From NCBI RefSeq assembly GCF_013294115.1, contig NZ_JABSNP010000018.1:46934-110933 (forward strand): a stretch of 64,000 nt of DNA, written 5' to 3'. Positions 32,525-40,272 of this stretch are shown piece by piece. Source of the stretch: Hymenobacter caeli. Its GTDB lineage: Bacteria > Bacteroidota > Bacteroidia > Cytophagales > Hymenobacteraceae. A model generated the notes under the pieces. That model was not told the origin of the DNA, did no database searches, and saw only the letters and a program-made list of their open reading frames with translations. A program made the translations under genes and the position numbers. How positions within the stretch are numbered: position 1 is the stretch's first letter; each line of letters begins with the position of its first letter.

Positions 32525-34288
32525 CTACTTCGCTACCACGTCTGTCTTAATACTCAGCTCCTTCAGCTGGGCCCCGGAGATGGGCGAGGGCGAGTCAATC
32601 ATTACGTCGCGGCCGGAGTTGTTTTTGGGGAAGGCGATGAAGTCGCGGATGGAGTCGGCCCCGCCGAAGAGGGAGCAGAGGCGGTCGAAGCCGAAGGCGA
32701 TGCCGCCGTGGGGCGGGGCCCCGTACTCGAAGGCGTCGAGCAAAAAGCCGAACTGGGCCTGGGCCTCTTCGGGCGAGAAGCCGAGCAGGCCGAACATGCG
32801 GGCCTGCACGGCCCGGTCGTGGATGCGGATGGAGCCGCCGCCCACTTCCACGCCGTTGATTACCAGGTCGTAGGCATTGGCGCGGGCCTGGCCGATGGTG
32901 GCGGGGTTGTCGAGCAGGGCCAGGTCGTCGGGCTTAGGCGAGGTGAAGGGGTGGTGCATGGCGAAGTAGCGGCCCTCCTCTTCAAGGAATTCGAGCAGCG
33001 GGAAATCGACCACCCACAGCGGCGAGAACGTGTCTTTGGCGCGCAGGCCCAGGCGCTGGCCCATTTCGAGGCGCAGCTCGCTCAGGGCCTTGCGGGTTTT
33101 GGCGTCGGGGCCCGCCAGCAGCAGCAGCAGGTCGCCGGGGTTGGCGTTCAGGGCGGCGCTCCACTTGCGCAGCTCGTCCTGCGAGTAAAACTTATCGACC
33201 GACGATTTTACCTGGCCGTCGGCTTCCACGCGGGCGTAGATGAGGCCGGTGGCCCCGATTTGCGGGCGCTTCACAAAGTCGGTCAGCTCGTCGAGCTGCT
33301 TGCGGGTGTAGGCGGCGCAGGTGATGGCGTTGATGCCCAGCACCACTTCGGCGCTGTCGAACACGGGGAAGCCCTGGCCTTTCACCGTGTCGGTCAGGTC
33401 CACGAACTTCATTTCGAAGCGCGTGTCGGGCTTGTCGTTGCCGTAGTCGCGCATGGCGTCGGCGTAGGTCATGCGGGGCACGGTGGGGAAGTCGAGGTTT
33501 TTGATTTCCTTGAACAGGTAGCGCACCAGGCCTTCGAAGGTGTTCAGGATGTCTTCCTGGGTCACGAAGGCCATTTCGCAGTCAATCTGCGTGAATTCGG
33601 GCTGGCGGTCGGCCCGCAGGTCTTCGTCGCGGAAGCACTTCACAATCTGGAAGTAGCGGTCGAAGCCCGACACCATCAGCAGCTGCTTGAACGTTTGGGG
33701 CGACTGCGGCAGGGCGTAGAACTCGCCGGGGTTCATGCGCGAGGGCACCACGAAATCCCGGGCCCCTTCGGGCGTGGACTTGATGAGCACCGGGGTTTCG
33801 ACTTCGATGAAGTCCTGGCCGTCGAGGTAGCGGCGCACGGCCTGGGCCATGCGGTGGCGCAGCATCAGGTTGTTGCGCACGGGGTTGCGGCGCAGGTCGA
33901 GGTAGCGGTACTTCATCCGCAGGTCGTCGCCGCCGTCGGTATCATCCTCAATCAGAAAGGGCGGCACCTTGGCGGGGTTGAGCACGTCCAGCTTCTCGAC
34001 CCGGATTTCGATGGCTCCGGTGGGCAGCTTGTCGTTTTTGGAGTGGCGCTCGGCCACCTGGCCGGTCACCGATACTACGTACTCGCGGCCGAGGTGGCGG
34101 GCCTGGTCGCGCACGGCGTCGGTTTCCACGCCTTCTTCCAGGGCCAGCTGGGTGAGGCCGTAGCGGTCGCGCAGGTCCACCCAGGCAATGCCGCCCTTGT
34201 CGCGGGTGCGCTGCACCCAGCCGCAGAGCGTAACGGTTTGGCCAATGTGTTCGGTGCGGAGTTCGCCGCAGGTGTGGGTTCGGAGCAT
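32525..34288 (-). CDS. aspS: Aspartate-tRNA ligase
   Basis: Class II aminoacyl-tRNA synthetase charging tRNA-Asp. The 587-residue product begins LRTHTCGELRTEHIGQTVTL, an OB-fold anticodon-binding domain. Motif 2 region follows in FRDEDLRADRQPEFTQID, the GAD insertion domain of bacterial type lies around residues 290-420, and motif 3 is GIAFGFDRLC. The frame is open upstream, but a dispersed repeat and a promoter lie there, so the ATG at 34288 is used. The C-terminus ends SIKTDVVAK. Confidence 0.95.
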   Translation of the reverse strand: MLRTHTCGELRTEHIGQTVTLCGWVQRTRDKGGIAWVDLRDRYGLTQLALEEGVETDAVRDQARHLGREYVVSVTGQVAERHSKNDKLPTGAIEIRVEKLDVLNPAKVPPFLIEDDTDGGDDLRMKYRYLDLRRNPVRNNLMLRHRMAQAVRRYLDGQDFIEVETPVLIKSTPEGARDFVVPSRMNPGEFYALPQSPQTFKQLLMVSGFDRYFQIVKCFRDEDLRADRQPEFTQIDCEMAFVTQEDILNTFEGLVRYLFKEIKNLDFPTVPRMTYADAMRDYGNDKPDTRFEMKFVDLTDTVKGQGFPVFDSAEVVLGINAITCAAYTRKQLDELTDFVKRPQIGATGLIYARVEADGQVKSSVDKFYSQDELRKWSAALNANPGDLLLLLAGPDAKTRKALSELRLEMGQRLGLRAKDTFSPLWVVDFPLLEFLEEEGRYFAMHHPFTSPKPDDLALLDNPATIGQARANAYDLVINGVEVGGGSIRIHDRAVQARMFGLLGFSPEEAQAQFGFLLDAFEYGAPPHGGIAFGFDRLCSLFGGADSIRDFIAFPKNNSGRDVMIDSPSPISGAQLKELSIKTDVVAK

Positions 34289-34290
34289 GG

Positions 34291-34346
34291 ACCGCAGATT
34301 TAACGGATTTTTAACGGATTTAACGGATTTTTTGGGGTTCCGCCCC
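34291..34346. repeat. 56-nt TTTAACGGATT dispersed repeat, copy 3 (aspS leader)
   Basis: Same unit as 1018-1073 in the same orientation relative to the adjacent minus-strand gene. It starts two bases from the aspS ATG and ends TTTTTTGGGGTTCCGCCCC. It lies between the aspS -7 element and its start codon, so it is transcribed as the leader. Confidence 0.85.
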
Positions 34347-34361
34347 CGCTTCTTTCTGGTG

Positions 34362-34369
34362 CGAAGGTA
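34362..34369 (-). promoter_or_regulatory. -7-like element TACCTTCG of aspS
   Basis: CGAAGGTA on the plus strand gives TACCTTCG on the minus strand, one base off TAnnTTTG, about 75 bp before the aspS start. This makes the 56-nt repeat part of the aspS 5-prime leader. Confidence 0.45.
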
Positions 34370-34405
34370 GCAGGCCTGCGGCGGGGCTGTGCGCCGGCAG
34401 GCACA

Positions 34406-34433
34406 ACTTTGGTACGGAGACTTTGGTACGGAG
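34406..34433. repeat. Tandem duplication of a 14-bp unit
   Basis: ACTTTGGTACGGAG occurs twice head to tail (34406-34419 and 34420-34433) in the divergent region between aspS and the secreted protein gene at 34493. It may have duplicated a promoter or operator part. Confidence 0.7.
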
Positions 34434-34492
34434 TATGCAAAGGCCAGCGGCAACTGCGTTCCTTTGTTGCAGCAACCATCTCTATACCGACC

Positions 34493-34927
34493 ATGAAATT
34501 CCTTTCTGTTTTCGCCCTCGCCGGGGCCCTGCTGGCGGCTGGCGCGGCCCAGGCCCAAACCAAAGTCAAGGCCAAAGCCAAGGACGATGCCGTCATCATC
34601 AAGACCAAAGGCACGCCCGGCACCGTGACCCTCGACGGCCCCGTGAAGCGCGTGGAAACACTCTCGGGCATCGATATTTTCCCCAAGCCCAACTCGCCGA
34701 GCATCATGCTCAGCTTCACCCAGCAGTTCACCAAGCCGGGCGTACTCACGATGACGGACTACAAAAACCGCGTCATCTACACCACCCCGCTCGACCCAGC
34801 CAACAACACCGGGGCCCCCGTGGAGCTGGGCAAAATCCCGGCCGGCACGTACCTGGTCGAGGCCAAAACCGGCAATTACGTGTACTGGAAGAAGGTGCGC
34901 GTGAAGTACCCCGCGGTGCGCCAGTAG
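34493..34927 (+). CDS. Small secreted beta-domain protein, sorting-domain-like
   Basis: The 144-residue product has a signal peptide (FLSVFALAGALLAAGAAQAQ), a Lys-rich segment, then about 95 residues of short beta-strands ending in GTYLVEAKTGNYVYWKKVRV. That ending resembles the C-terminal sorting domains of type IX cargo (a Gly-x-Tyr-hydrophobic-x-hydrophobic strand followed by a basic Lys-Lys strand), but here it makes up most of the protein. It could be an exported stand-alone domain; this is a visual likeness only. The next secreted gene starts 25 bp downstream. Confidence 0.65.
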   Translation: MKFLSVFALAGALLAAGAAQAQTKVKAKAKDDAVIIKTKGTPGTVTLDGPVKRVETLSGIDIFPKPNSPSIMLSFTQQFTKPGVLTMTDYKNRVIYTTPLDPANNTGAPVELGKIPAGTYLVEAKTGNYVYWKKVRVKYPAVRQ

Positions 34928-34951
34928 TTTTCGGCCGCTTATTTCTCGTTC

Positions 34952-35494
34952 ATGAAAATATTTTCGCTGCTGCTTGTGCTGGGCCTGGCCGGTTTCGCGC
35001 CGGGCCCCAAGCTCGTTACCACCAAGCTACCCGGCCTGACGGTGGGCGTGCCCGAGGGCTTCGCGCCCCTGCCCGACGACGGCATCGCCGCCAAGTACCC
35101 CGCCGCCCGCAAGCCCCTGGCCGTGTACAGCAGCCCCAACGGCCGCGTCGACTACAGCGTGGCCGTGCGGCCTACCGATTTCCAGGCCCCCGACTACAAC
35201 GTGCTGCTCCAGATATACAAGGCCAGCATCCAGCGCCTGTACTCGAAAGTGGAGTTCATTAAGCAGGAAGTGCGCCAGGTGCACGGGCACAGCTTCGCGT
35301 CGTTCGAATTTGTGTCCACCGTGGCCGACACGCGGCGCGGCGAGCAGCTGGCGTCCATCCGCAAGTACCAGGCCGTGCAGTACACCGTGGTGAACGACCA
35401 GATGTACGTGTTCACCTTCGACGCGCCGGCCAATGAGCAGGCCCAGTGGCAGCCCGTGGCCCAGGCCGTAATGGGGGCCATCGTGCTGAAGTAG
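34952..35494 (+). CDS. Secreted protein of unknown function
   Basis: The 180-residue protein has a short signal peptide (KIFSLLLVLGLAGFA) and a mature domain with LTVGVPEGFAPLPDDGIAAK, SSPNGRVDYSVAV and a C-terminal YTVVNDQMYVFTFDAP. This pattern recalls PsbP/DcrB-like envelope proteins, which have a strand-rich fold and no enzyme motif, but the likeness is weak. It follows the previous secreted gene by 25 bp and is probably in the same operon; tadA comes next. Confidence 0.65.
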   Translation: MKIFSLLLVLGLAGFAPGPKLVTTKLPGLTVGVPEGFAPLPDDGIAAKYPAARKPLAVYSSPNGRVDYSVAVRPTDFQAPDYNVLLQIYKASIQRLYSKVEFIKQEVRQVHGHSFASFEFVSTVADTRRGEQLASIRKYQAVQYTVVNDQMYVFTFDAPANEQAQWQPVAQAVMGAIVLK

Positions 35495-35551
35495 GGCCCC
35501 CGGGGCCCTATTCGCGAAACCTATTTTTTACCTCGCGAAACCTTGCGCGCC

Positions 35552-35986
35552 ATGACCGACGACGACTTCATGGCTCAGGCGTTGCGAGAAGCCCAGGCCG
35601 CGCTGGCGGCCGGCGAAATTCCCATCGGCGCGGTGGTCGTCTTTGAAAATCAGGTCATCGGCCGGGGCCACAACCAGACCGAGCGCCTGCGCGACGTGAC
35701 GGCCCACGCCGAGATGCTGGCCCTGACGGCCGCCGCCAACCACCTGGGCAACAAATACCTGGCCGACTGCACCCTCTACGTGACCGTGGAGCCCTGCGTG
35801 ATGTGCGCCGGGGCCAGCGCCTGGGCCCAGCTGCGGGCCGTGGTGTACGGGGCCGAAGAGCTAAAAACCGGCTTCCGGCGGCACGGGCCCTTGTTGCACC
35901 CGCGCACCGAGCTGCGCGGTGGCGTGCGGGCCACCGAGTGCGCCGCTTTAATGCAGTCGTTTTTCCGTGCCAAACGTAAGGGATGA
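35552..35986 (+). CDS. tadA: tRNA adenosine(34) deaminase TadA
   Basis: TadA converts adenosine 34 of tRNA-Arg(ACG) to inosine. The 144-residue protein has the zinc deaminase motifs TAHAEMLAL (His zinc ligand and catalytic Glu) and EPCVMCAGA (two Cys ligands), plus the N-terminal FMAQALREAQAALAAGEIPIGAVVV. The ATG at 35552 is preferred over a TTG three codons upstream. The sod promoter begins one base after its stop. Confidence 0.93.
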   Translation: MTDDDFMAQALREAQAALAAGEIPIGAVVVFENQVIGRGHNQTERLRDVTAHAEMLALTAAANHLGNKYLADCTLYVTVEPCVMCAGASAWAQLRAVVYGAEELKTGFRRHGPLLHPRTELRGGVRATECAALMQSFFRAKRKG

Positions 35987-35994
35987 TACCTTTG
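35987..35994 (+). promoter_or_regulatory. -7 element TACCTTTG of the superoxide dismutase gene
   Basis: Perfect TAnnTTTG box directly abutting the tadA stop codon and 79 bp before the next ATG, giving the superoxide dismutase gene its own transcript with a leader of roughly 75 nt. Confidence 0.6.
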
Positions 35995-36073
35995 GTGGCC
36001 GCGCCGCCGGCAACCCCGCGGGGCCCCGGCGGTTATATCGGCAACCATTTTTTCACCCTTACCCTTTTCACCC

Positions 36074-36682
36074 ATGGCTTTCGAACTGCCCAAGCTGCCC
36101 TACGCCTACGACGCGCTGGAACCCACCTTCGACGCGCAGACGATGGAGATTCACCACACGAAGCACCACCAGGCCTACGTCACGAACCTGAACGCGGCCG
36201 TGGCCGGCACGGCCATGGAGAACCAGTCCCTCGAGGAAATCCTGCACGGCATCGCCGCCGCGCCCCCCGCGGTGCGCAACAACGGCGGCGGCCACTGGAA
36301 CCACTCGCTGTGGTGGACCGTCCTCTCGCCCAGCGGCGGCGGGCAGCCCACCGGGGCCGTGGGCGAGGCCATCACGAAGGCGTTTGGCAGCTACGACAAC
36401 TTTAAAACCGAGTTCGCCAAGGCCGCCACCACGCGCTTCGGCTCGGGCTGGGCTTGGCTGTGCAAGCAGGCCGACGGCTCGGTGCAAATCTGTTCGACGC
36501 CCAACCAGGACAACCCCCTGATGCCCGACACCGGCTGCAAGGGCATGCCCATCCTGGGCCTCGACGTGTGGGAGCACGCCTACTACCTCAAGTACCAGAA
36601 CCGCCGGCCCGACTACGTGGCCGCCTTCTTCAACCTCATCAACTGGGACGAGGTGAACAAGCGCTTCGCCGACGCGAAATAG
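36074..36682 (+). CDS. sodA: Iron/manganese superoxide dismutase
   Basis: The 202-residue protein removes superoxide in the cytoplasm. The metal ligands are visible in EIHHTKHHQAYV, GGHWNHSLWW and LDVWEHAYYLKYQNRR (Asp and His). No signal peptide. The GGG in NNGGGHWNHSLWW is of the type common in both Mn and Fe forms, so metal preference is not decided. A terminator follows 24 bp after the stop. Confidence 0.94.
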   Translation: MAFELPKLPYAYDALEPTFDAQTMEIHHTKHHQAYVTNLNAAVAGTAMENQSLEEILHGIAAAPPAVRNNGGGHWNHSLWWTVLSPSGGGQPTGAVGEAITKAFGSYDNFKTEFAKAATTRFGSGWAWLCKQADGSVQICSTPNQDNPLMPDTGCKGMPILGLDVWEHAYYLKYQNRRPDYVAAFFNLINWDEVNKRFADAK

Positions 36683-36706
36683 CTACCACCACTTTCCTGG
36701 TTTGCT

Positions 36707-36741
36707 AAAAAGCCCGCGTCCTGCCCGGAAGCGGGCTTTTT
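36707..36741 (+). terminator. Intrinsic terminator after the superoxide dismutase gene
   Basis: AAAAAGCCCGC (36707-36717) pairs with GCGGGCTTTTT (36731-36741), a clear stem with T-run. Confidence 0.85.
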
Positions 36742-36804
36742 CATGGGCTTCAGCCGGTCTGTTATTGACTTTTAGGAAGCGTGTTTTTGCCACCCAGCGC
36801 GGGT

Positions 36805-37611
36805 TCACAACCGCACTCCGGTTGCCAGCAGCCGGCTCGCCGCAGCCGCAATGCCCAGCGCCAGCAGGGGCCTCCACAGCGGCCCCCGCATTAAGGCCGG
36901 CGCGGCCGGGGCCCCCAGCAGGTCGGCCCGGCCGACGGCGGCCCCAAACGCGGCGCCCAACACCATGCTGCTCAAAGGCGGGTAAATTAAGCTAAGCAAG
37001 GTGGGCACAGGCCACGCCAAGGCCGTAATAAGGATAGAGCCCAGCAGCCAGGGCCAAACTAATAAGGGCCGTAAGTAACGCCGCTTTTGCGCCTTCACCA
37101 CGTCGGGCGGGGCCCCGGGCGCAGCGGCGGGCACAAAGCGCATAAACAGCGGGGCCGTGGCCCGCACGGCCAGCGTCACGACCACGGCCGCCGCTACCGC
37201 CGCCGCGATAGCCGCCGCGAGGGGCACGCCCAGCAGCTTTTCGGCCTGGCCTATGTCGCCGTAGTCCACCACCGGGCCGGTCATCACGTAGCCCAGGAAA
37301 TTTATGATTCCGAACTCGCCCAAAAATAGCCCGAACAGGGCCCCGGCCCCCGTGCCGCGCCCCCGGACCGTGATTCCCAGCATTATTACGCCCTGCACGA
37401 GGCTGAATACTGGCCCGGCCAGGGCGATGAGTATTTCCCGCCGGGGCCCGGCGGGCGGCGTATCCACGTGCGAATCGAACAGGATTGGGTGCACCCCGAC
37501 CGCCAGCGCCATCAGCGCGTGGGCCAGTTCGTGCAGCAGCACCGTGACCAGAAAGGCCGCCGTGTACAAGCAAACGGCTACGAAGACCAAGCGGCGGGTA
37601 TCGTTTTTCAT
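36805..37611 (-). CDS. Membrane metallopeptidase-like protein with HELAH motif (M50-like)
   Basis: The 268-residue protein begins with a membrane helix carrying the zinc motif His27-Glu28-Leu-Ala-His31 (LLHELAHALMAL), then ILIALAGPVFSLVQG, the NPG/AGP-type second motif of M50 site-2-type peptidases. Four to five more hydrophobic segments follow. The third metal ligand is not certain; an Asp in VVDYGDIG could serve. Its substrate is unknown. It is flanked by the convergent superoxide dismutase gene and a divergent nucleoside transporter, so no operon partner. Confidence 0.75.
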   Translation of the reverse strand: MKNDTRRLVFVAVCLYTAAFLVTVLLHELAHALMALAVGVHPILFDSHVDTPPAGPRREILIALAGPVFSLVQGVIMLGITVRGRGTGAGALFGLFLGEFGIINFLGYVMTGPVVDYGDIGQAEKLLGVPLAAAIAAAVAAAVVVTLAVRATAPLFMRFVPAAAPGAPPDVVKAQKRRYLRPLLVWPWLLGSILITALAWPVPTLLSLIYPPLSSMVLGAAFGAAVGRADLLGAPAAPALMRGPLWRPLLALGIAAAASRLLATGVRL

Positions 37612-37749
37612 GGTGGGCGGGGGGAGGCGAGCGGAAATATAGTCGATTTTCTATCTTAAATCGCGCCGACGACGCGTGCCAGGGCCTGTTTTATTTCTAA
37701 TGTAACTTTAGGCGCAAGAGCCTTTACTTTTCTTTTAAGCTTACTTCGC

Positions 37750-39036
37750 ATGACTACCAAGCTGCGCCTTATCGTGATGAGTTTCCTCCAGTTTTTTATT
37801 TGGGGCTCGTGGCTGATAACCATCGGGGCGTACTGGTTTCAAACCCAGCACTGGTCGGGCGCGCAGTTCGGGGCCATCTTTTCCACGATGGGCATTGCCG
37901 CCATCTTCATGCCCTCGCTGATGGGCATTGTGGCCGATAAGTGGGTGAACGCCGAGAAGCTCTACGGCGTGCTGCACCTGCTGGGCGGCGTGGTGCTGTT
38001 CACGGTGCCCCTGGTCAACAACCCAGCGACCATGTTTTGGGTGATGCTGCTGAACATGGTTTGCTACATGCCCACCCTGGCCCTGTCGATTGCCGTGGCC
38101 TACTCGGCGCTCAAAAAGGAGGGGCGGGACGTGCTCAAGGACTACCCGCCCATCCGGGTCTGGGGCACCATCGGGTTCATCGTGGCGCTCTGGACCGTGA
38201 GCCTGCTGCACTTCGAAACGTCGGCGAACCAGTTTTACGTGGCGGCGGGGGCCTCGTTCCTGCTGGGCCTGTACTCGTTCACGCTGCCCAAGTGCCCGCC
38301 GCAGCTGGGCAGCAGCCCGAGCAAAGGCCTGGTTTACGCCTTGGGGCTGAAGTCGTTCACGTTGTTTAAGGACCCCAAAATGGCGGTGTTCTTTGTCTTC
38401 GCCCTGCTGTTGGGCGGGGCCTTGCAGCTCACCAACGCCTACGGCGACACTTTTTTGCACGACTTTGCCACCGCGCCCGCCTACAAGAGCACGCTGGCGG
38501 TGCGCTACCCGGCCATCATCATGTCCATCTCCCAGATTTCGGAGACGCTGTTCATCCTGGCCATCCCCTTCTTTTTCAAGCGGTTCGGCATCAAGCAGGT
38601 GATGCTGTTCAGCATGGTGGCCTGGGTGCTGCGCTTCGGCCTGTTTGCCTACGGCGACCCCGGCACCGGCCTGTGGATGATTATTTTGTCGTGCATCGTG
38701 TACGGCATGGCCTTCGACTTCTTCAACATTTCCGGCTCTCTGTTCGTCGAAAACCAGGCCGACCCGGCCATGCGGGCCAGCGCCCAGGGCCTGTTCATGA
38801 TGATGACCAACGGGTTTGGGGCCGTGCTGGGCAGCTCGCTCAGCGGCATTATGATTGAAAAATACTTCACCTACGCCGACGGAGCCAAGGACTGGCACGG
38901 CATCTGGCTGACGTTTGCGCTCTACGCGCTGGGCATCGCCGTGCTGTTCGTCTTCCTGTTCAAGCACAAGCACGAGCCGCAGCCCGCCACCGAAAGCGTG
39001 GCCGCTGGCGCGTTCCTTTCCGTTGAGCAGGCGTAG
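37750..39036 (+). CDS. Nucleoside:proton symporter, NupG family (MFS)
   Basis: The 428-residue protein has twelve hydrophobic helices and family signatures at the start (FLQFFIWGSWLITIGAYW), IFSTMGIAAIFMPSLMGIVADKW, the DYPPIRVWGTIGFI stretch and LFVENQADPAMRASAQGLFM. This set is typical of the NupG/XapB nucleoside transporters that are common in Bacteroidota. It probably imports nucleosides at the inner membrane. The C-terminus is a short polar tail. Confidence 0.88.
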   Translation: MTTKLRLIVMSFLQFFIWGSWLITIGAYWFQTQHWSGAQFGAIFSTMGIAAIFMPSLMGIVADKWVNAEKLYGVLHLLGGVVLFTVPLVNNPATMFWVMLLNMVCYMPTLALSIAVAYSALKKEGRDVLKDYPPIRVWGTIGFIVALWTVSLLHFETSANQFYVAAGASFLLGLYSFTLPKCPPQLGSSPSKGLVYALGLKSFTLFKDPKMAVFFVFALLLGGALQLTNAYGDTFLHDFATAPAYKSTLAVRYPAIIMSISQISETLFILAIPFFFKRFGIKQVMLFSMVAWVLRFGLFAYGDPGTGLWMIILSCIVYGMAFDFFNISGSLFVENQADPAMRASAQGLFMMMTNGFGAVLGSSLSGIMIEKYFTYADGAKDWHGIWLTFALYALGIAVLFVFLFKHKHEPQPATESVAAGAFLSVEQA

Positions 39037-39114
39037 GCTGCAAGTCCACTAGCGGGACAGCGGAGCCAAACCGCATTGGGTCAAGTCGAAACTGTTTAGG
39101 AAGCCGTGGAAGCG

Positions 39115-39146
39115 GTCATACTGCGCGTACGCCAGATGAGCACGAC
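39115..39146. repeat. Decayed half of a GTCATGCC-type palindrome
   Basis: CTGCGCGTACGCCAGATGAGCACGAC (39121-39146) differs at only three positions from the right arm of the 14483-14592 palindrome. No matching left arm is intact, so this looks like an old, broken copy in the nupG-ndk gap. Confidence 0.55.
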
Positions 39147-39243
39147 AGACCAATTGATTGCAGCGACTTCCTGAGCAGTTTCGCCGCGTGTGTAAGCTCG
39201 TCAATACAAATTTGGTACAAAAAAGGTCTATTTTCGGTAAATA

Positions 39244-39278
39244 AAAAACCCGCTCTGCTAGTCGCAGCGCGGGTTTTT
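39244..39278. terminator. Bidirectional terminator between convergent genes
   Basis: AAAAACCCGCTCTGC (39244-39258) pairs with GCAGCGCGGGTTTTT (39264-39278) with one mismatch and a 5-nt loop. It lies between the convergent nucleoside transporter and ndk genes. Confidence 0.85.
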
Positions 39279-39316
39279 CGTGAATAACCGGACCAGCGAG
39301 GGCCCCGGGCGCTCAT

Positions 39317-39724
39317 CTATTTACCGAAGAAGAAATCGGCTTCGATTTGGGCGTTTTCGTCGGAATCGGAGCCGTGCACGGCGTTGGCTTCGATGCTCTT
39401 GGCGTACTTCTTCCGGATGGTGCCCTCGGCGGCCTGGGCCGGGTTGGTGGCCCCGATGAGGGTGCGGAAGTCGGCCACGGCGTTGTCTTTCTCGAGCACG
39501 GCGGCCACGATGGGGCCGCTCGACATGTACTTGACGAGGTCTTGGTAGAAGGGGCGCTCCTTGTGCACGGCGTAAAACTCGCCGGCGCGCTCGGCGGTGA
39601 GGGCAATTTTCTGAAGCTCCACGACGCGGAAGCCGCCGGCCTCCATCATGCCCAGGATGCCACCGATGTGGTTTTCCTGGACGGCGTCGGGCTTAATCAT
39701 TGTGAACGTGCGGTTGGTGGCCAT
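39317..39724 (-). CDS. ndk: Nucleoside diphosphate kinase
   Basis: Ndk balances nucleoside triphosphate pools. The 135-residue product has the start TNRTFTMIKPDAVQENHIGG, the nucleotide-binding GPIVAAVLEKDNAV, and the catalytic His in NAVHGSDSDENAQIE. The frame is open upstream, but the ATG at 39724 matches the family start and a promoter box lies at 39766. Confidence 0.96.
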   Translation of the reverse strand: MATNRTFTMIKPDAVQENHIGGILGMMEAGGFRVVELQKIALTAERAGEFYAVHKERPFYQDLVKYMSSGPIVAAVLEKDNAVADFRTLIGATNPAQAAEGTIRKKYAKSIEANAVHGSDSDENAQIEADFFFGK

Positions 39725-40272
39725 TGGGAAAGGGGAATTCAAATGAAGAGTGAGAAATGAAGCCGCAAAACTACCGCATCCCGGGCCGGCACCCACCCCC
39801 GTGGCCGCGCGGCGGGCCGGCCAAGCCACGGGCCAAGCCGGCCGGCCCGGGGCCCGGACCGAAAATTGCGGCCCCGAAACATTTTTTTTTAGGGCCCGGG
39901 CCCACGGTTTGGGCCGGGCCCGGCCGCGGGTGCGCGGCGGCGGCGGCCGGGCCCGTGGCACCGCGGCGCTACCCGTAATAATGCTAAACGGCCGGGGCCC
40001 GCAACGATACCAGCGGGGCCCGGGGGCCCCTCTGCGGGCCGCCGCTCCCCGAATCGCAAAAGAACGGCGGGCCGCCTTTGCCCGGGGCGCACCGGCGGGG
40101 CGGGCAGCGAAACGGCCGTTGCGCCCGCCCGGTTTACCCGGCTATTCGCCGGATTTTCGCGAACCTTCGGGGGGCGTCCGGTTGTTGGGAACGGATTTCT
40201 GCCGACTTTTGCCGCCCACTCGGCCCTAAAGGCCCGGCCCTTAGTTGTTTTCCCAGGCCCCTCACGTTGCCG
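39725..40272. other. GC-rich intergenic region without recognisable gene
   Basis: About 550 bp between divergent ndk and the NrnA-type gene. Apart from the ndk promoter (39766-39773) it is mostly G/C runs such as GGGCCCGGGCC with one A/T tract (CATTTTTTTTTA near 39881). Open frames here look like random GC-rich shadows with Pro/Arg/Gly-rich products. I see no RNA gene. Confidence 0.5.
39766..39773 (-). promoter_or_regulatory. -7 element TAGTTTTG of ndk
   Basis: CAAAACTA on the plus strand gives TAGTTTTG on the minus strand, a perfect TAnnTTTG box 42 bp before the ndk ATG. Confidence 0.6.

Noticed and set aside
39725..40272. Several GC-rich open frames between ndk and the DHH-family gene
   Set aside because: Products are Pro/Arg/Gly-rich in all phases with no consistent codon pattern, as expected of random GC-rich sequence.
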